Assembly (NCBI GenBank): GCA_905331475.1
Contig: CAJNYU010001987.1
Coordinates: forward strand, 186,001-250,000
Length of the DNA: 64,000 nucleotides
Direction: 5' to 3'
Source of the DNA: Rotaria socialis
Lineage: Eukaryota > Rotifera > Eurotatoria > Philodinida > Philodinidae
Positions 1-11,654 of this stretch are shown here, in pieces. Positions within the stretch are counted from its first letter, which is position 1. Each line of letters starts with the position of its first letter. The notes under the pieces were generated by a model. It was not told the DNA's origin. It made no database searches and saw only the letters and a program-made list of their open reading frames with translations. A program made the translations under genes and the position numbers.

Positions 1-3000
1 CCGGTATTCGATAGTTTCAAACAGATTAATTCTCACTGACTGAATTTAAATATTGTGTTTGTTTTAAGCACAAAATCTAATTCGATTTAATTATTTCTAC
101 AACTTTTATTTTCGGTCAGATTTTCATCCCTGGTCCCCGTCCTGGATAACGAAAAACAAAACTTACTCCAAAAGCCATGTGGACAATGTTAAAAGTTTCC
201 AAACTTTGGGAGTCATGTTTGAGATAAAGTAGATCAATTAATAATCAATCAAATAGTTGTTTTGAATAAAATATTTTGTTTTCATATGATCCTGAAGGGG
301 GCCAGACGTAAAAATCTGACCCAAAAACAAAAGTTATAGAATTAATTAGATCCGCTCAGATTTTGTGCTTAAAAAAATATAATATTTATATTCAGTCGCA
401 TAGGAACTATTCTGTTTGAAACTATTAAGTAGCAGTCAAACAATGACAGAAGTTCGATTCCAATACTAGTATTGGAGCAAAAACGCTTTACATTGCATTG
501 AGTTTTAAGTTGAAAACTCTTTCACTAGCAAGAGCACATTTAATTACGTATCCGGTAAGAGAATCTAACTGGCACACCTCGAAAAACTACACTTAATAAG
601 ACTGAGAAAAGTAGTGTTTGTAAGTGTATCACCCGATCGGGATGGTATTTGGAATTTATCGAGAGAAAAAAAGATTGAATATCTAAGTCGTTCTTATATA
701 TTCCGATAGAAAAAAAAACATTGTGCATTGGACGGACCTATTTTCAAACAGTATAAATCGAGTGTTCATGGATCTTTAGGTCAGTAACTGTTTTTTAAGG
801 CTCCGAGAGAGTGCTTCATATCTTTCTTATTATTCGATGACCTTCAAAACTGAGACCATACTGGTAATCAGAAGGCTGAGCTTTATGGAAATATAACTAT
901 CTATATTAAAACCAGCACAAAAAAGGTTTTTCGACCCTTGACGGGGCACTCAAGGTGTTAAAAATTGATTTTTGATGAAATACACAACAAACTTATGAAA
1001 AATAATCCAAATTCAATGATGATTTTCAAGCTAATAAAATGATGTGCAGGTTTCTTTTTACCAAGGAGTATGGCATTTCGCACAATATTTTTTTTGATAC
1101 CTGAGAAAAAGCACAAGCTGTACAAATGCATTGGTGATATAATGAAAAATAAACTTCTGAAAAATAATCAGAGCTTAGTGTTAGTTCTCACACTGATAAA
1201 AGAAAGATCAAACTTTTTGGTATATCATTTTGCAATTTGATATGCGGTTACTTTCGAAGGATGCTTTTCTTTTTTCTGTCGGTATTTTTTATTCTGACAT
1301 AAATCTCATTCAGATTCTGTGAATAATTCAAGAAAAAAGTCACCTCTACTATTGAAAATGAAGGTAGTTTTCCCGATTCATTTCCGTACGGCTGAAGTAA
1401 ATCTCACTATCGAAAAGGTGCTGCAGGTGCTGAGATGCTGGGGATTCCAAACCTGCACTTTCCCCTTGGAATATTTATGCATGGATATAAAATGTACGCA
1501 CTAGATTATCTCATATATTCTATTGGACTATCATATTAGGTCAATGAAGTCAAAGTCCGTGACATAACGTTAATTGATAAAAATTTTAAGGAAAAGGAAG
1601 AGAAAAATAAATAATTAAAGATCTAATTGAAAACTTTAGGATTTATATAAGATTAGCTCGGGTCAAAGAATTTATACTTTTTAACGATGAATTCATCGAG
1701 ACAAAGTATCCTGTGGTCCAAATTATAGCAATTAGAAAGAAACGATTGCTAAATAAAAAGCAAAGAATCATGAAATGATAACATGAACAGTGAAATATAC
1801 TGAAAATTGTAACAGCTTTTAGATTAATCTGTAGTTTCATGTTAAAGGTTTTTTTTTCAGAGGTAAATTGATATGATATTTATGAAATCTTCACAATACA
1901 ACAGATTTATATAAGTGAATTGAAAAAATAAAATCCTAAAATTAGAATTAATCACAAGAGATATTCCGATGCTTAAAAAAAATAACTAGTGCCACGAATC
2001 TTTTGGTCGATTGCTAAATCAGCGATAGAAATACTGATATGATTCAGAAATATTTGTCAAAAAGCGAATTGCTAGTCAGTAACATCCTCTTAACATAAAA
2101 TAATAATTGCTCCTCTATAAAAATAGTTCATTATTCTATAACTCTATTGTGAGAACTTCATCTTTACTATTTCGATCATATATGAAAATTTCTATTACTA
2201 TTTGCTAACTTTTCTTCTTAATCGAGTAAAATTTTGGTACTGTAAAACACTATCAAATTGCATTCTGCCATAGAAATATTCCTTTTTTTAGATATGATAA
2301 ATGCCATAGTGTGATAAATTTTCAGTAGACACTCGTGTATTGTCACATTTTGATAATCAATTAGTAAAGCGCAAGAAAAAAAACAAATTATCAGTAAATT
2401 AATGTTTTGCAATTTTCAGACAACCACTCGCTGCTCATATTTTCTTTTACGTGTAATCAAAAGGTTTGATCCATATTATACTTTCATCATATAGACATGA
2501 CTCTATTCTGAAGTATTTGTAAAAAAAACCATCGAGAATCTAGATGAAGTATTAGGGCAGTTTCGATGTTCTGGAAAAAAAACTCTGACATATTCATCTG
2601 TTATGTCAGTTTGATAAAAAAGTTTATGCAGGCATCTTATCTTCAACTAATGTTAGAGAACAGTCATGGTCTTATTGAAAAAATGTCAAAGGATCAATAA
2701 GAATTTATGACCTGAAATTAATAATATAGATTTTAAATTGAATGATAACGAAGTCCTACACCAGCTAACAGTTCTGTTAGAAAATAAAATATGGAAAATT
2801 CAGCCTGTAAATTTTTATTAGATTGTTTGAAGACTTCATGCCAAGTGACGATCTTCGAGGTACACATCGAAAAGATTAGATTAGTTGAGTTCTTTATAAT
2901 TAATTAAGCTTATACGTAGCTTTTTTCTAGCGAAGTCGCAATGAAAATAATTCTATTTCATACATAAACATGATACAATTAGTTTATTTATTGATCAGTT

Positions 3001-3149
3001 TACATAGTACGCAAATATTTTTCTTTATTACGAAACAAAAACAAAAATAAATATTATGTTTAAAATATGACAATAACTAGAGCACAAAATGTTTCATTAT
3101 AAACAAGTTCGATTTTTTTCCTCGATAAAAATTGTTAATGCCATTGGTT
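1..3149. other. Gene-poor spacer
   Basis: No coding region with recognisable protein character is visible. The only open frames are short and rich in Phe, Ile and Lys, as expected by chance in A+T-rich DNA. The notable structure is the inverted repeat at about 11-425, listed separately. AATAAA motifs on the minus strand near 2983 and 3022 could serve as polyadenylation signals for the GPCR that ends at 3150. Confidence 0.6.
11..425. repeat. Long imperfect inverted repeat (foldback/MITE-like)
   Basis: The left arm (about 11-165) reads almost the same as the reverse complement of the right arm (about 265-425). Shared blocks in the same order on both arms include ATAGTTTCAAACAGA, TTTTAAGCACAAAATCT, GGTCAGATTTT and AAAACAAAA. 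I judge identity at roughly 80% with a few one-base gaps, leaving a centre of about 100 bp. Similarity stops abruptly outside ATAGT/ACTAT, so those look like the ends. There is no coding potential. It is most likely a non-autonomous foldback or MITE-type element. No target-site duplication is clear. Confidence 0.7.
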
Positions 3150-4207
3150 TTATGGATTCTCATGTGAAGTAGGGGCCACTTGATTAATCTGTATTATGGG
3201 TCGTTGCCATCGTTTGAGATGTACATTCAATAAAACATAAATTATTTGTTGACGAAATCGTTCAGATGTACACGTATAAATATAGAAGGGGCCCTGTAAA
3301 ACGAAAACAAAAGAGATCAATATAACTTGCTTTAAAAAGAAAGATAATGTAGACATACTGCAAAGCTTAAATAATAGAAGAGAATGGTTATAACATTTAC
3401 AAAATCTAACTTTGCCAGTATATCTGGATCTTTGATATCATATGGAAATGATGTCAAAATTGTGTGAAAAGTATATGGGAATGTAAAAATGAAATTAAAT
3501 AGAATTTGATGAAGAACCATGTTGGTTAATTGTTTATCTAAAGAACGTTGAACAAGAGGTACTGTACGATGTGCTAGCTGATGAACATTATTACGAGCTA
3601 ACAGTCCAAAAATACAAGTAATGATAAGAGGTATAACACCTGCAAGTATAATAAGATAACCATAAGTATGATATTGTTGAAAGGCTAAATTATCACTGGC
3701 GCATGAAATTCCGCCAGTAATAGGTGCTTGAACTAAATTAAAATATATTAAATATGGAACTCCGTGTAGTAGCCAAGCAATAGTCATTATTAGTATTAAA
3801 CGATGAGCTACGTTCGTAGTACTCCATTGACGCCATTCAAGACGAGCATTGGTACACATATATTGATCAATAGCTGCTAAACATGTACATGTAAACGAAG
3901 TCAGAACACCAAATTGAAGACCATACCATCTTAATTTACAATAGACGGGTGAAATTAGTGTCCAATCAAGTTTAAATCCACTGATCATGATGCGTGAAAG
4001 TAGTCCTGCCATTAAATTACCAATATTTACAAAGGACATGAAAATTAAATAAAATACGCAGGAATTTTCACGAAAGGTTCGTAGGCCAAGAAATATAATG
4101 ATATTGAGAAAACTTCCAATCACACCAGCAATAAATATAGCTGAACCAACGTATAAAGTTATATATTGTGAAATAGAAACCAGTGTTGGTATATTTTCTG
4201 TCGTCAT
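3150..4207 (-). CDS. Rhodopsin-type G-protein-coupled receptor, 330 aa
   Basis: Two exons: 4207-3359 and 3293-3150, joined in phase 0 across a 64 bp GTATGT...ACAG intron. The joint restores TM7 as ...SFA|GPFYIYTCTSERF. Seven hydrophobic segments are visible. A Cys at the start of TM3 (in YCKLRWYG) and one in extracellular loop 2 (in ISCASDN) form the usual disulfide pair. The TM3-end motif is DQY instead of DRY, and the C-terminal tail after TM7 is short (about 35 residues). This is a class A-like receptor of the divergent kind expanded in rotifers, probably peptide-responsive, but no ligand can be assigned. The ATG at 4207 gives a short polar N-terminus before TM1, normal for the class. No signal peptide is visible. 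The gene stands alone between two long spacers. Confidence 0.85.
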
Positions 4208-7200
4208 TTTAACTATATTGTATGATACAAATAAGCTTAATTATTGTTTCTCTCTTAATTGAAACAATAGTGCATTTATCGAGTTCAGTAGTTATAAACG
4301 AAGTTCCTTTAGTGTAAGTTTAAGATGCTAGTTAGATTTGAATCAAATGAACGCTCTTATTGTTAAACTAATTTGTTCAAATTATCAGCTGCCCGTACCA
4401 TGCACACGTCGACATATTCGAATGTCGACGTCTTCATATTCTATATTATGTTAACACAAGTGGAAATTTTAGTCGCAATAGTTTCTCTGTTCTAGGTTAG
4501 ATAGTCATCGAAAACTTACGGAAGTAAAAGAATATCGTCGATAAGAGAAAGTTATTTCAAGAAAAAAATCTAAAACACTACTATAGTTAAATTCAAGGAC
4601 CATATATTCAACGTCTCGACTTAAGAAAATTTGTTTTGTTATTGTTGAAGATCTTTGTTTTCTTATGTAACTCATCGAAATCTATGTCACCATGAAAAGA
4701 AAAATTCAATACTACGAAAACAATATTCAAGAGTGCTCACACGAAAGAAAATTTATAAACCCTAACACTTAAATATCTCGACCTGCACACACTGTGAACA
4801 GTTAACCGTTTGAATTATCTAGTTTGACAGTGCATGTTTTCATTTAATCCAAATATAGGCAACCTCTTCAATTTACAGAAATGATTGTTGGCTGCTAGTT
4901 TTTCTAAAAATAGCAATACCATATCGTTGCTACTAATCATGTACTGCAGGTAAAAGAAAACAAAAACGAGTGCTTTTTTTAAAGTCTTTCTTGAAAACTT
5001 TTCAATCACAATTGTATATAATCTAATATAGCTCTATGAAATGTTGATTTTTTATTTCAATGACAAAAAAATATAACATAACTGACAACACCTACAATTT
5101 TCTAACATTCTGCTTACCTGTGATGATGACATTATACTTCACAGTTCAACCAAATGAATATTAATTTTTTAAAGAATATCAAATGTCTCGTTCCCTAAAG
5201 TTTGTACTATTCAGAGAAAAGAACGCATTAAGTTATACCATTTTCTTGAACATTCATTAAGAAAATTAATTTCTATGTTATTAACGTTAGAAATGAACAC
5301 GATAATAATGAGTGGTTGAAGACAATAAAGTTAGCATGAAGTGGCAGAATGGTCGGATTTGCAACATTAAGCTGCATATTTATAGCCACATGTTATAGAA
5401 CAACATACATGCTCATTAATTTTTCTTACTGCTCATAATTAGATAGCTCATTATTACTCCTTTTCAACAGTACCGGCAATAAATTACTGTTTGTTAAATG
5501 CTTAGTATGTTTTCTTCACAGTCAACGTCCTAAAGTTGTCAAGACATTATAAGATTCCGAGTCTTCTATTATTTCCTATCGTTATTATGATACAAGTTGT
5601 AATTAGGGTTTTCCAATGTGTCGAAGGGTTTACATTTCTGCTTAGAATTGTTTGCTATATTGTTCAAAGTCATTTCTGATGAAGAATAATATAAAAGATT
5701 AATACCTGCGTTCTAAAAACGAGTTATTTAAGTCAAATGCTTTGGTATTATGTTGGAAATTTGTCTGAGATATAAAATAGATATTTCAGGGATACATCTA
5801 CAAATATATATATCTATATATTAATGTATTCGAAATTTTCGAAATATTGGCACCCATGTAAAAGTAAAATTTGATAAAAAAATTTTGCCTTGCTAGCAAA
5901 AACTATTCTACTGCATATCCCTATTGCACAGAAACAGCAGTAGACAAAAAATCGATCGGTGAGATAAATGCTCATTTCAAGCGGAAAAGTGTCGTTCAAG
6001 TCAAAAATGAAAATTTTCCCGTTCTGTCTATAACAGAAGACAAACTACAAAAGTACAAGTCATCGCGTGTGTACGAAATTTATGTCGACCACTTTTGTCG
6101 TCACTGTTCAGAAAAGATATCCGTACATTTACAACATATTCCATGCTATACAGAACTCCACAAACATCAAATTTCAGTAATTTTCATTTTCACTTTCATC
6201 CTTCACATTTCATCTTTCCCAACGACTCATTGAAAACAACCTTATTGCCATCTCTTTCACACTCGTCACGCATCACCACAAACCTAACAAAGCTTTCGCT
6301 TATATTGTAACTGATTTTCAGGATCCCATCTTCATGCAAATTTACTCATCATTGTTTTCACCAAAGTCAACCATAATCTAACCGACAGCAATTTTTTCCA
6401 ACATCATTAGTATCGTGTAAACGCATTTTTCTCTTATTGCGACTACATGTACGCTCATTTCCATTACATACGAATCCATTTTTCTTCTACAAGAAAAATG
6501 ACGTCTCATTTATCCAAAGCATTTTTCTCGATGAATTTTTCATTTTTCCGCTGTGAATTCATTTTTACAGTGGTGTGAGGTATTGGGGAACGGCTTATTC
6601 TCGTTACTATTCGTTTGTTTGATGTGTGCATCGTAAGTTTATTTTTGAAGCACTTTTGACCTGAACGTCATTTTTCCGCTTGAAACGAGCATTTATGTCA
6701 CCGATCAAATATCTGTCTAATCCTCATGAAGTTTTGTATTAATTCATTCCAAGCATAGTTGAAACCTGAATTTTGAACAAAACAATATATTTCTTTGAAA
6801 CACATGCATTTATCATCAATTCATTTGGATAAGAAGAAAATTGAAACAAAAATAGAGCTTCTTTAAACAAAAAATGAAACAGCTGTCTCCTTTATCGTAT
6901 TTCGTAAGATGATCGCAAAAAGATAGAATAGTCGTAGTCTTATATCGTACTGCAAATAGTACAGATTAAAATAACCAGATGACATACTTGCGTGTCTGAT
7001 TTCATATAAAAAATTCTGTATCCGCCAGCAATTTGTTTTTGTCTAAGGAGAAACTAGTTTCATAGTGCAATTAGTGGTACGTTGCATTGTATAAGATAAT
7101 GATTTATTTTTAAATTTAATACATGTTGCAGCATAATAAATTTTTCGATAGACTATTTTGCAAAAGAAAACTGTGTGACCGATTTGAAAATTGATTCTTC

Positions 7201-9648
7201 CAATAATAAAAAAACTGTTCAACGATAAATTCATGTATAAAAACGCATAGCCAGTGAATCTTGAATGAATTAGGTTTTCTTTCAAAAGAAATCGTTTTTT
7301 TAATATCCCTCTCTAATTTACTATGCTGATGCGACTGTATTTCTCAAATCTTTTTAAAACTCTAACAGAATTTTAGATTTAATTTGAGAACGCTTTCAAT
7401 GTTGTTCAAAAAATATTGTCTGACATATTCGTTGTATTTGTCTGTGTCGAAAATAATGATATAAGCATTTTATTTTTCATTTATCGTTGAAAGAAGCGAT
7501 TATCTACTGAGTTTTCGGAAATTGTAGCTTTATTATTGCCTTCAACTTGAGAATCCACAACACGCACCGATTACTAATTCAGTTCTCCATTAATGAAATA
7601 GAATATAAACTGCGATATTAACAATTGTCATGCTCTAATTAGTATAAAATCCTTGGAAATTTTCAATTGCCTCTTTAGACACTTGCTGTGACCACGTATC
7701 AAGTAGGTACAATCTCCCCGCATAGTTGTAGAATCAATAATAATAATAATAAACTGAAAGAAACGTCTAGTTTCTCGAGTGGAATATGGCCCAATGAACT
7801 CGGTGTCATGCAAAAAATAAGTATCATAAATTTATTTTATATCGAATTTTTGTCAGAATACACAAAAACTTCTCATTTCATACCAAACAAAAATAATCAC
7901 TATATTTTTAATATCGTACTGAACAGATTCAAACATTATTTTGCTACAAACAAGTCCTTTATTTTCACTCGAAAATAATAATAAATGGTATTCACTCAAA
8001 AAGGCTTCTCTCACTCTTGATATAGCATTCATTGAAGTCTCATTGCACGTTCATGAAAAAAATAAATAAGATATTTATGTTAGTATTTCAGAATCATACG
8101 AGTGTTCTTTCTAGTTAATACACCACTGACTGTCCTCAATATTTTTTCATATTTCATTCAATAAACATAGTCAATTTAGCTCTATTAGCTATATTGTTCT
8201 TAGTAGTAGAAGTTTTTGAATAGTCTAAACTTTGGTTTATAAACTATTTCTGTACAGCAAAGAAAAAATCCATTGACTCCGTATTTTTAATAAAAGCTGA
8301 CTTCCAAAAATACGTAAAAAAATTCATTTTTTCATATTTAGGGAACTTTTTTTTTGTCTTAATTTAAAACATTCTTCTACATATCGTCGATAACAAAAAT
8401 GCATTTATAATTCACCGATTTCTATCATATCAGCATAGAATAAACGAGATGTCGCACTTTCTTTATTCAAGTGATGAATTGTTCATTCAAACTTCGTTAA
8501 AACAATTCTAAACAATTTTTTTTCGAATAAATCATTTGTTAAGTTTAATTATATTCACGTTTTAGAGCAAGGAAGGAAAAATGCATCCTGAAAATTGTAC
8601 ACCATTGCTCAAAGATTTACACAATCAAGTAAAATTTGGCCAATATCATGTGAATCGTTATAAAATTCGTTCAATTTACTGTGCCGCCAAACTGTTGTAT
8701 TAATGTTAGATGATATTGTTCAATATTACTATTTTGTCTCATGAATTCTCATTATTAAATCAGCATGTAAATTTCTGTGTGAATTCGTCAACTCATTTTG
8801 ATCTATTATTAAATGAGTTCAATAATTCAACGTGATCTCCTGATGTATCATATTTATCTGAGAGATTCCTCAAAATGATTATTCGATTTAATTCACTAAA
8901 TTTGACAAAAATATCTCTAATTGATGTTAGTTTTTACCAAGACAACAATAGATAAGAAATATAAATATACGATAGACGTATTCAAGGATTTAAGAAAGTG
9001 CCGTGTTAACTGGCAAAATTTATAGCTAACTAATTCTTGCTTTCCTCTTTTCTTTTCATATCATATCATAGAAATATGTAGCTGTACGAATATTTATTCC
9101 ATTAGGATTAATGTGTACATTTGTTGGTGTATATTCCAAATCAAAACAACAATTATATAGTGAACAAAATTAAGACATGTTTCAAAATAGTAAGCACTAC
9201 TAATAATCTATTACCCTTTAAACATACGTATATATGTCGTACATATTATGTGTGAATAGTGGTCTTCAACAGTATGAGAATATGAGAAAAATCTTGTTGA
9301 CAGGCTCTAAAACAAATTATGCTGATTATTGATTTGTTTTATAGTATATTGTACGTTTGTATGCTACGACCCTCTTGATTATGACATTGCCATTCGCACG
9401 TTATTTTTTCTGTTTCTTGTGTTTTTTTTGCAAGTTTCTTGTTCTTTTTAATTTCTTTTCCTTTAAAAAGATGTATTGCAGAGAAAGTAAAATACTCCGT
9501 CGTAAAATCAACACTCCTATACTATGAAACTATTGTGTATATATATATTTTTCATTCTGATTACTTTTTTTATTTTATCTTATTTTGTAGATTGCATCTA
9601 CGATGTCAACACAAATTCGTCATGCTCTTTTATTTTTAGCATAAAAAA
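4208..9648. other. Gene-poor spacer with one repeat element
   Basis: About 5.4 kb with no gene I can support. It holds the inverted-repeat element at 5943-6717 (listed separately) and a short TA-rich run near 5805-5822. A 40-codon open frame at 8581-8703 follows an acceptor-like TTTTAG but has no recognisable family. The remaining open frames are short and look like chance. Confidence 0.6.
5943..6717. mobile_element. Non-autonomous DNA element with ~67 bp terminal inverted repeats and TA flanks
   Basis: The left end (5943 to about 6009) matches the reverse complement of the right end (about 6651 to 6717). Both start GACA and share GATCGGTGA, ATAAATGCTC, TTTCAAGCGGAAAA, CGTTCA and GTCAAAA in order, with roughly 10 mismatches in 67 positions by hand count. 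A TA dinucleotide sits immediately outside each end (5941-5942 and 6718-6719), the target duplication expected of Tc1/mariner-like insertions. The 775 bp interior has many CATTTTTC-like subterminal motifs and no transposase. I read it as a MITE mobilised in trans. Confidence 0.75.
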
Positions 9649-10604
9649 ATGACGAGCAACGACAATTTAAACCTTACACTGACATGTGCAATTTGCTTGG
9701 ATATTGCCTCCGAAGAAAATGCAGTAGAGACATCTTGCTGCCACAATCTGTTTTGTTTACCTTGCATTGAAAATGTCGAATCATGTCCTACTTGTCGTAC
9801 TGAAGATTATCAAAAGATTCCTGCTTATTTTGCCCGTCGTCTGATTGGCAGTTTAACTGTATCATGTCCCAATGACGGTTGTACAGTTCAAGTTACTCGT
9901 TCAAATCTAGCTAACCATCTTGCTCTTTATTGTGCTTTTAATCAAATCACTTGTCCGGATCCAGAATGCAAGAATTTTAAATGTACAAAAAAGAGTTTTC
10001 TCAAACATTTAGAAACTAACCACGAACAATTTTTACTTGATAACTATGTTAAATTATGGCAGAAACAAGACGATACTAAAAGAATGGTCATTATCAAATC
10101 CGATGAAGAACCAAATGGTAAGATACGATATATATTTAATATTTTGTTTGCTTCTATAATTATTATACTATTTATCTAGGTCGTGTCGAAGCTAGTGCAA
10201 CTAATATAGATAGTACATTTGATGATCGAATTGAAAAAACACGAAATAAATCTAATCGGTATGCACGTTTAGGTAGTACAGGTAAATTTTATTGTGGTGG
10301 TCCATTAGATGGTTTACGATGTATGTGCTGCAATAATCGATGTGGACCATCAAATGGTTGTAATTGTTCTGCATGCATGCTGCTTGATGTTCAAAAGCGT
10401 AAGTTACCACATGGATGGTTAGTTAATTGTGACGGAGCATCGGCTAGATGTAGTACCTCAGAACCGTCAAAATTTTATTGTGGTAGAATGGTAATGGCGC
10501 AGGATTCAAGAACCGATGGATATTGTGGACCTACAAATGGAGAGCAGTGTACAGCATGTCAAAAACTCAATGAACAACGATATCATAGATATGGACAAAT
10601 TTAA
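9649..10604 (+). CDS. RING-finger protein with TRAF-like zinc region and paired Cys-rich C-terminal modules, 297 aa
   Basis: Two exons, 9649-10117 and 10180-10604, join in phase 1 across a 62 bp intron (GTAAGA...TCTAG). Residues about 13-50 form a C3HC4 RING: CAIC, then CCH, then CLPC, then CPTC. Residues about 60-130 hold spaced Cys/His pairs (SCPNDGC, NHLALYC, TCPDPEC, H...H) as in the zinc fingers of TRAF/SIAH-type ligases. Exon 2 encodes two related Cys-rich modules, one reading FYCGGP...CGPSNGCNCSAC and the other FYCGRM...YCGPTNGEQCTAC. The RING suggests E3 ubiquitin-ligase activity. I do not recognise the tail domain; it probably binds zinc. A MATH/TRAF-C domain is absent. No neighbour suggests a substrate. 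Confidence 0.85.
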
Positions 10605-10917
10605 ATATATCTATTTCTTGTAAAACAAATTCTGTTTTTTTTTCCTGGTACAACAAGGGCAAAACTTCTTTTTATGTTAATAAGAGTTTTATCAATGGTG
10701 TCATTTGAAAAAAAGATGAATAATATTTAATCTACTAGGCATGTCTATACTATTGTCTAGCTCTATTTTTGAAATGATCACAATAAATATCTATATGTAG
10801 AAGTAAAGTATTTAGTTTATCATTGCAGATCTCAGCAATGATACATTATCTATTTTAATTAATGCCATCTTTCAGACGGCCTGAATGATGGACCAAGGAG
10901 AACGCAGAAAACGAGAA

Positions 10918-10989
10918 CTTCGTGGGACTCGAACCCACACCTTCCGCTATCTGGACAGGTGTCCTAATCAGTTAGACTAGAAGAACATC
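10918..10989 (-). tRNA. tRNA-like gene or tRNA pseudogene, isotype uncertain
   Basis: On the minus strand a 72 nt cloverleaf can be laid out. The T arm is perfect (GTGGG TTCGAGT CCCAC) and contains a perfect B box, GGTTCGAGTCC. An A box, TAGTCTAACTG, fits the Pol III consensus, the D stem pairs, and a TTTT terminator follows within a few bases. The acceptor stem has two T-T mismatches (GTTCTTC against GAAGTTC). The anticodon arm pairs poorly, and its loop lacks a T at position 33 in the best register, so the anticodon cannot be read safely. It could be a decayed tRNA or the head of a tRNA-derived SINE, since repeats follow. Confidence 0.45.
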
Positions 10990-11160
10990 TTAATATTCGT
11001 TTGGCGTTAGCAAGTTACATCACTGACGCTAACTTTTTTTAAATTCTCTTCTCTGTATAAATGCTACTACAACTAAATAAACATTTAATAGATGGTAACG
11101 ATTAAAAACTAACAAAAATAACTTCGAAAATTGCCGAAATTACGCATCCAAACTACACTT

Positions 11161-11390
11161 ACTGGCACGCGTATGAGTCTTAACTGTGCCTAAACACGTG
11201 CAACTGAAAAACATCTTGATAACTTCGACGTATGACTGTCCATCTTCTTAAGCTTGCAAACATCTCCAAAATCTGCGTCGAAGTTTCAGATGAATCGCTT
11301 TTTCTCGAAAGTTTGATTCACCTGAGTTCAGTAGGAAAATACCCCCAAACCCTTGAAAACCCATTTGGAGACCCTTTAGAAACAACTTGA
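11161..11390. repeat. First copy of an exact 230 bp duplication
   Basis: Identical base for base, by eye, to 11696-11925. It begins ACTGGCACGCGTATG and ends GAAACAACTTGA. It is non-coding. The two copies are direct and 305 bp apart. Confidence 0.9.
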
Positions 11391-11654
11391 AGATCTCGAT
11401 AGTGTTTCCGTCGAATTCTCCATCGCTTTTAACCTACTCGGCGTTGTTTTAATTGTATTATTGGCGAAACTTCCAAAAATCCTCAAAACGGATTTTTAGG
11501 TTTCCGCATAGTTCTAGATAAAACCCAATTTTCTATACGAAGAAAAATCATTTCGAAAAACTGCTCGTATACATTCGAAGAGGAACATCTGCCGAATCGA
11601 ATCATGCAAACAAATCGATTCTAGCACCTGTGAAAAAGGTTTTTAAAGGTTTTT

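Noticed and set aside
5871..6233. 120-codon open frame on the plus strand
   Set aside because: It runs through the left terminal inverted repeat of the 5943-6717 element and has no family resemblance, so it is a by-product of the repeat.
8581..8703. 40-codon frame starting MHPENCTPLLK after a TTTTAG site
   Set aside because: The composition is plausible, but there is no homologue I recognise, no partner exon and no downstream signal; chance is as likely.
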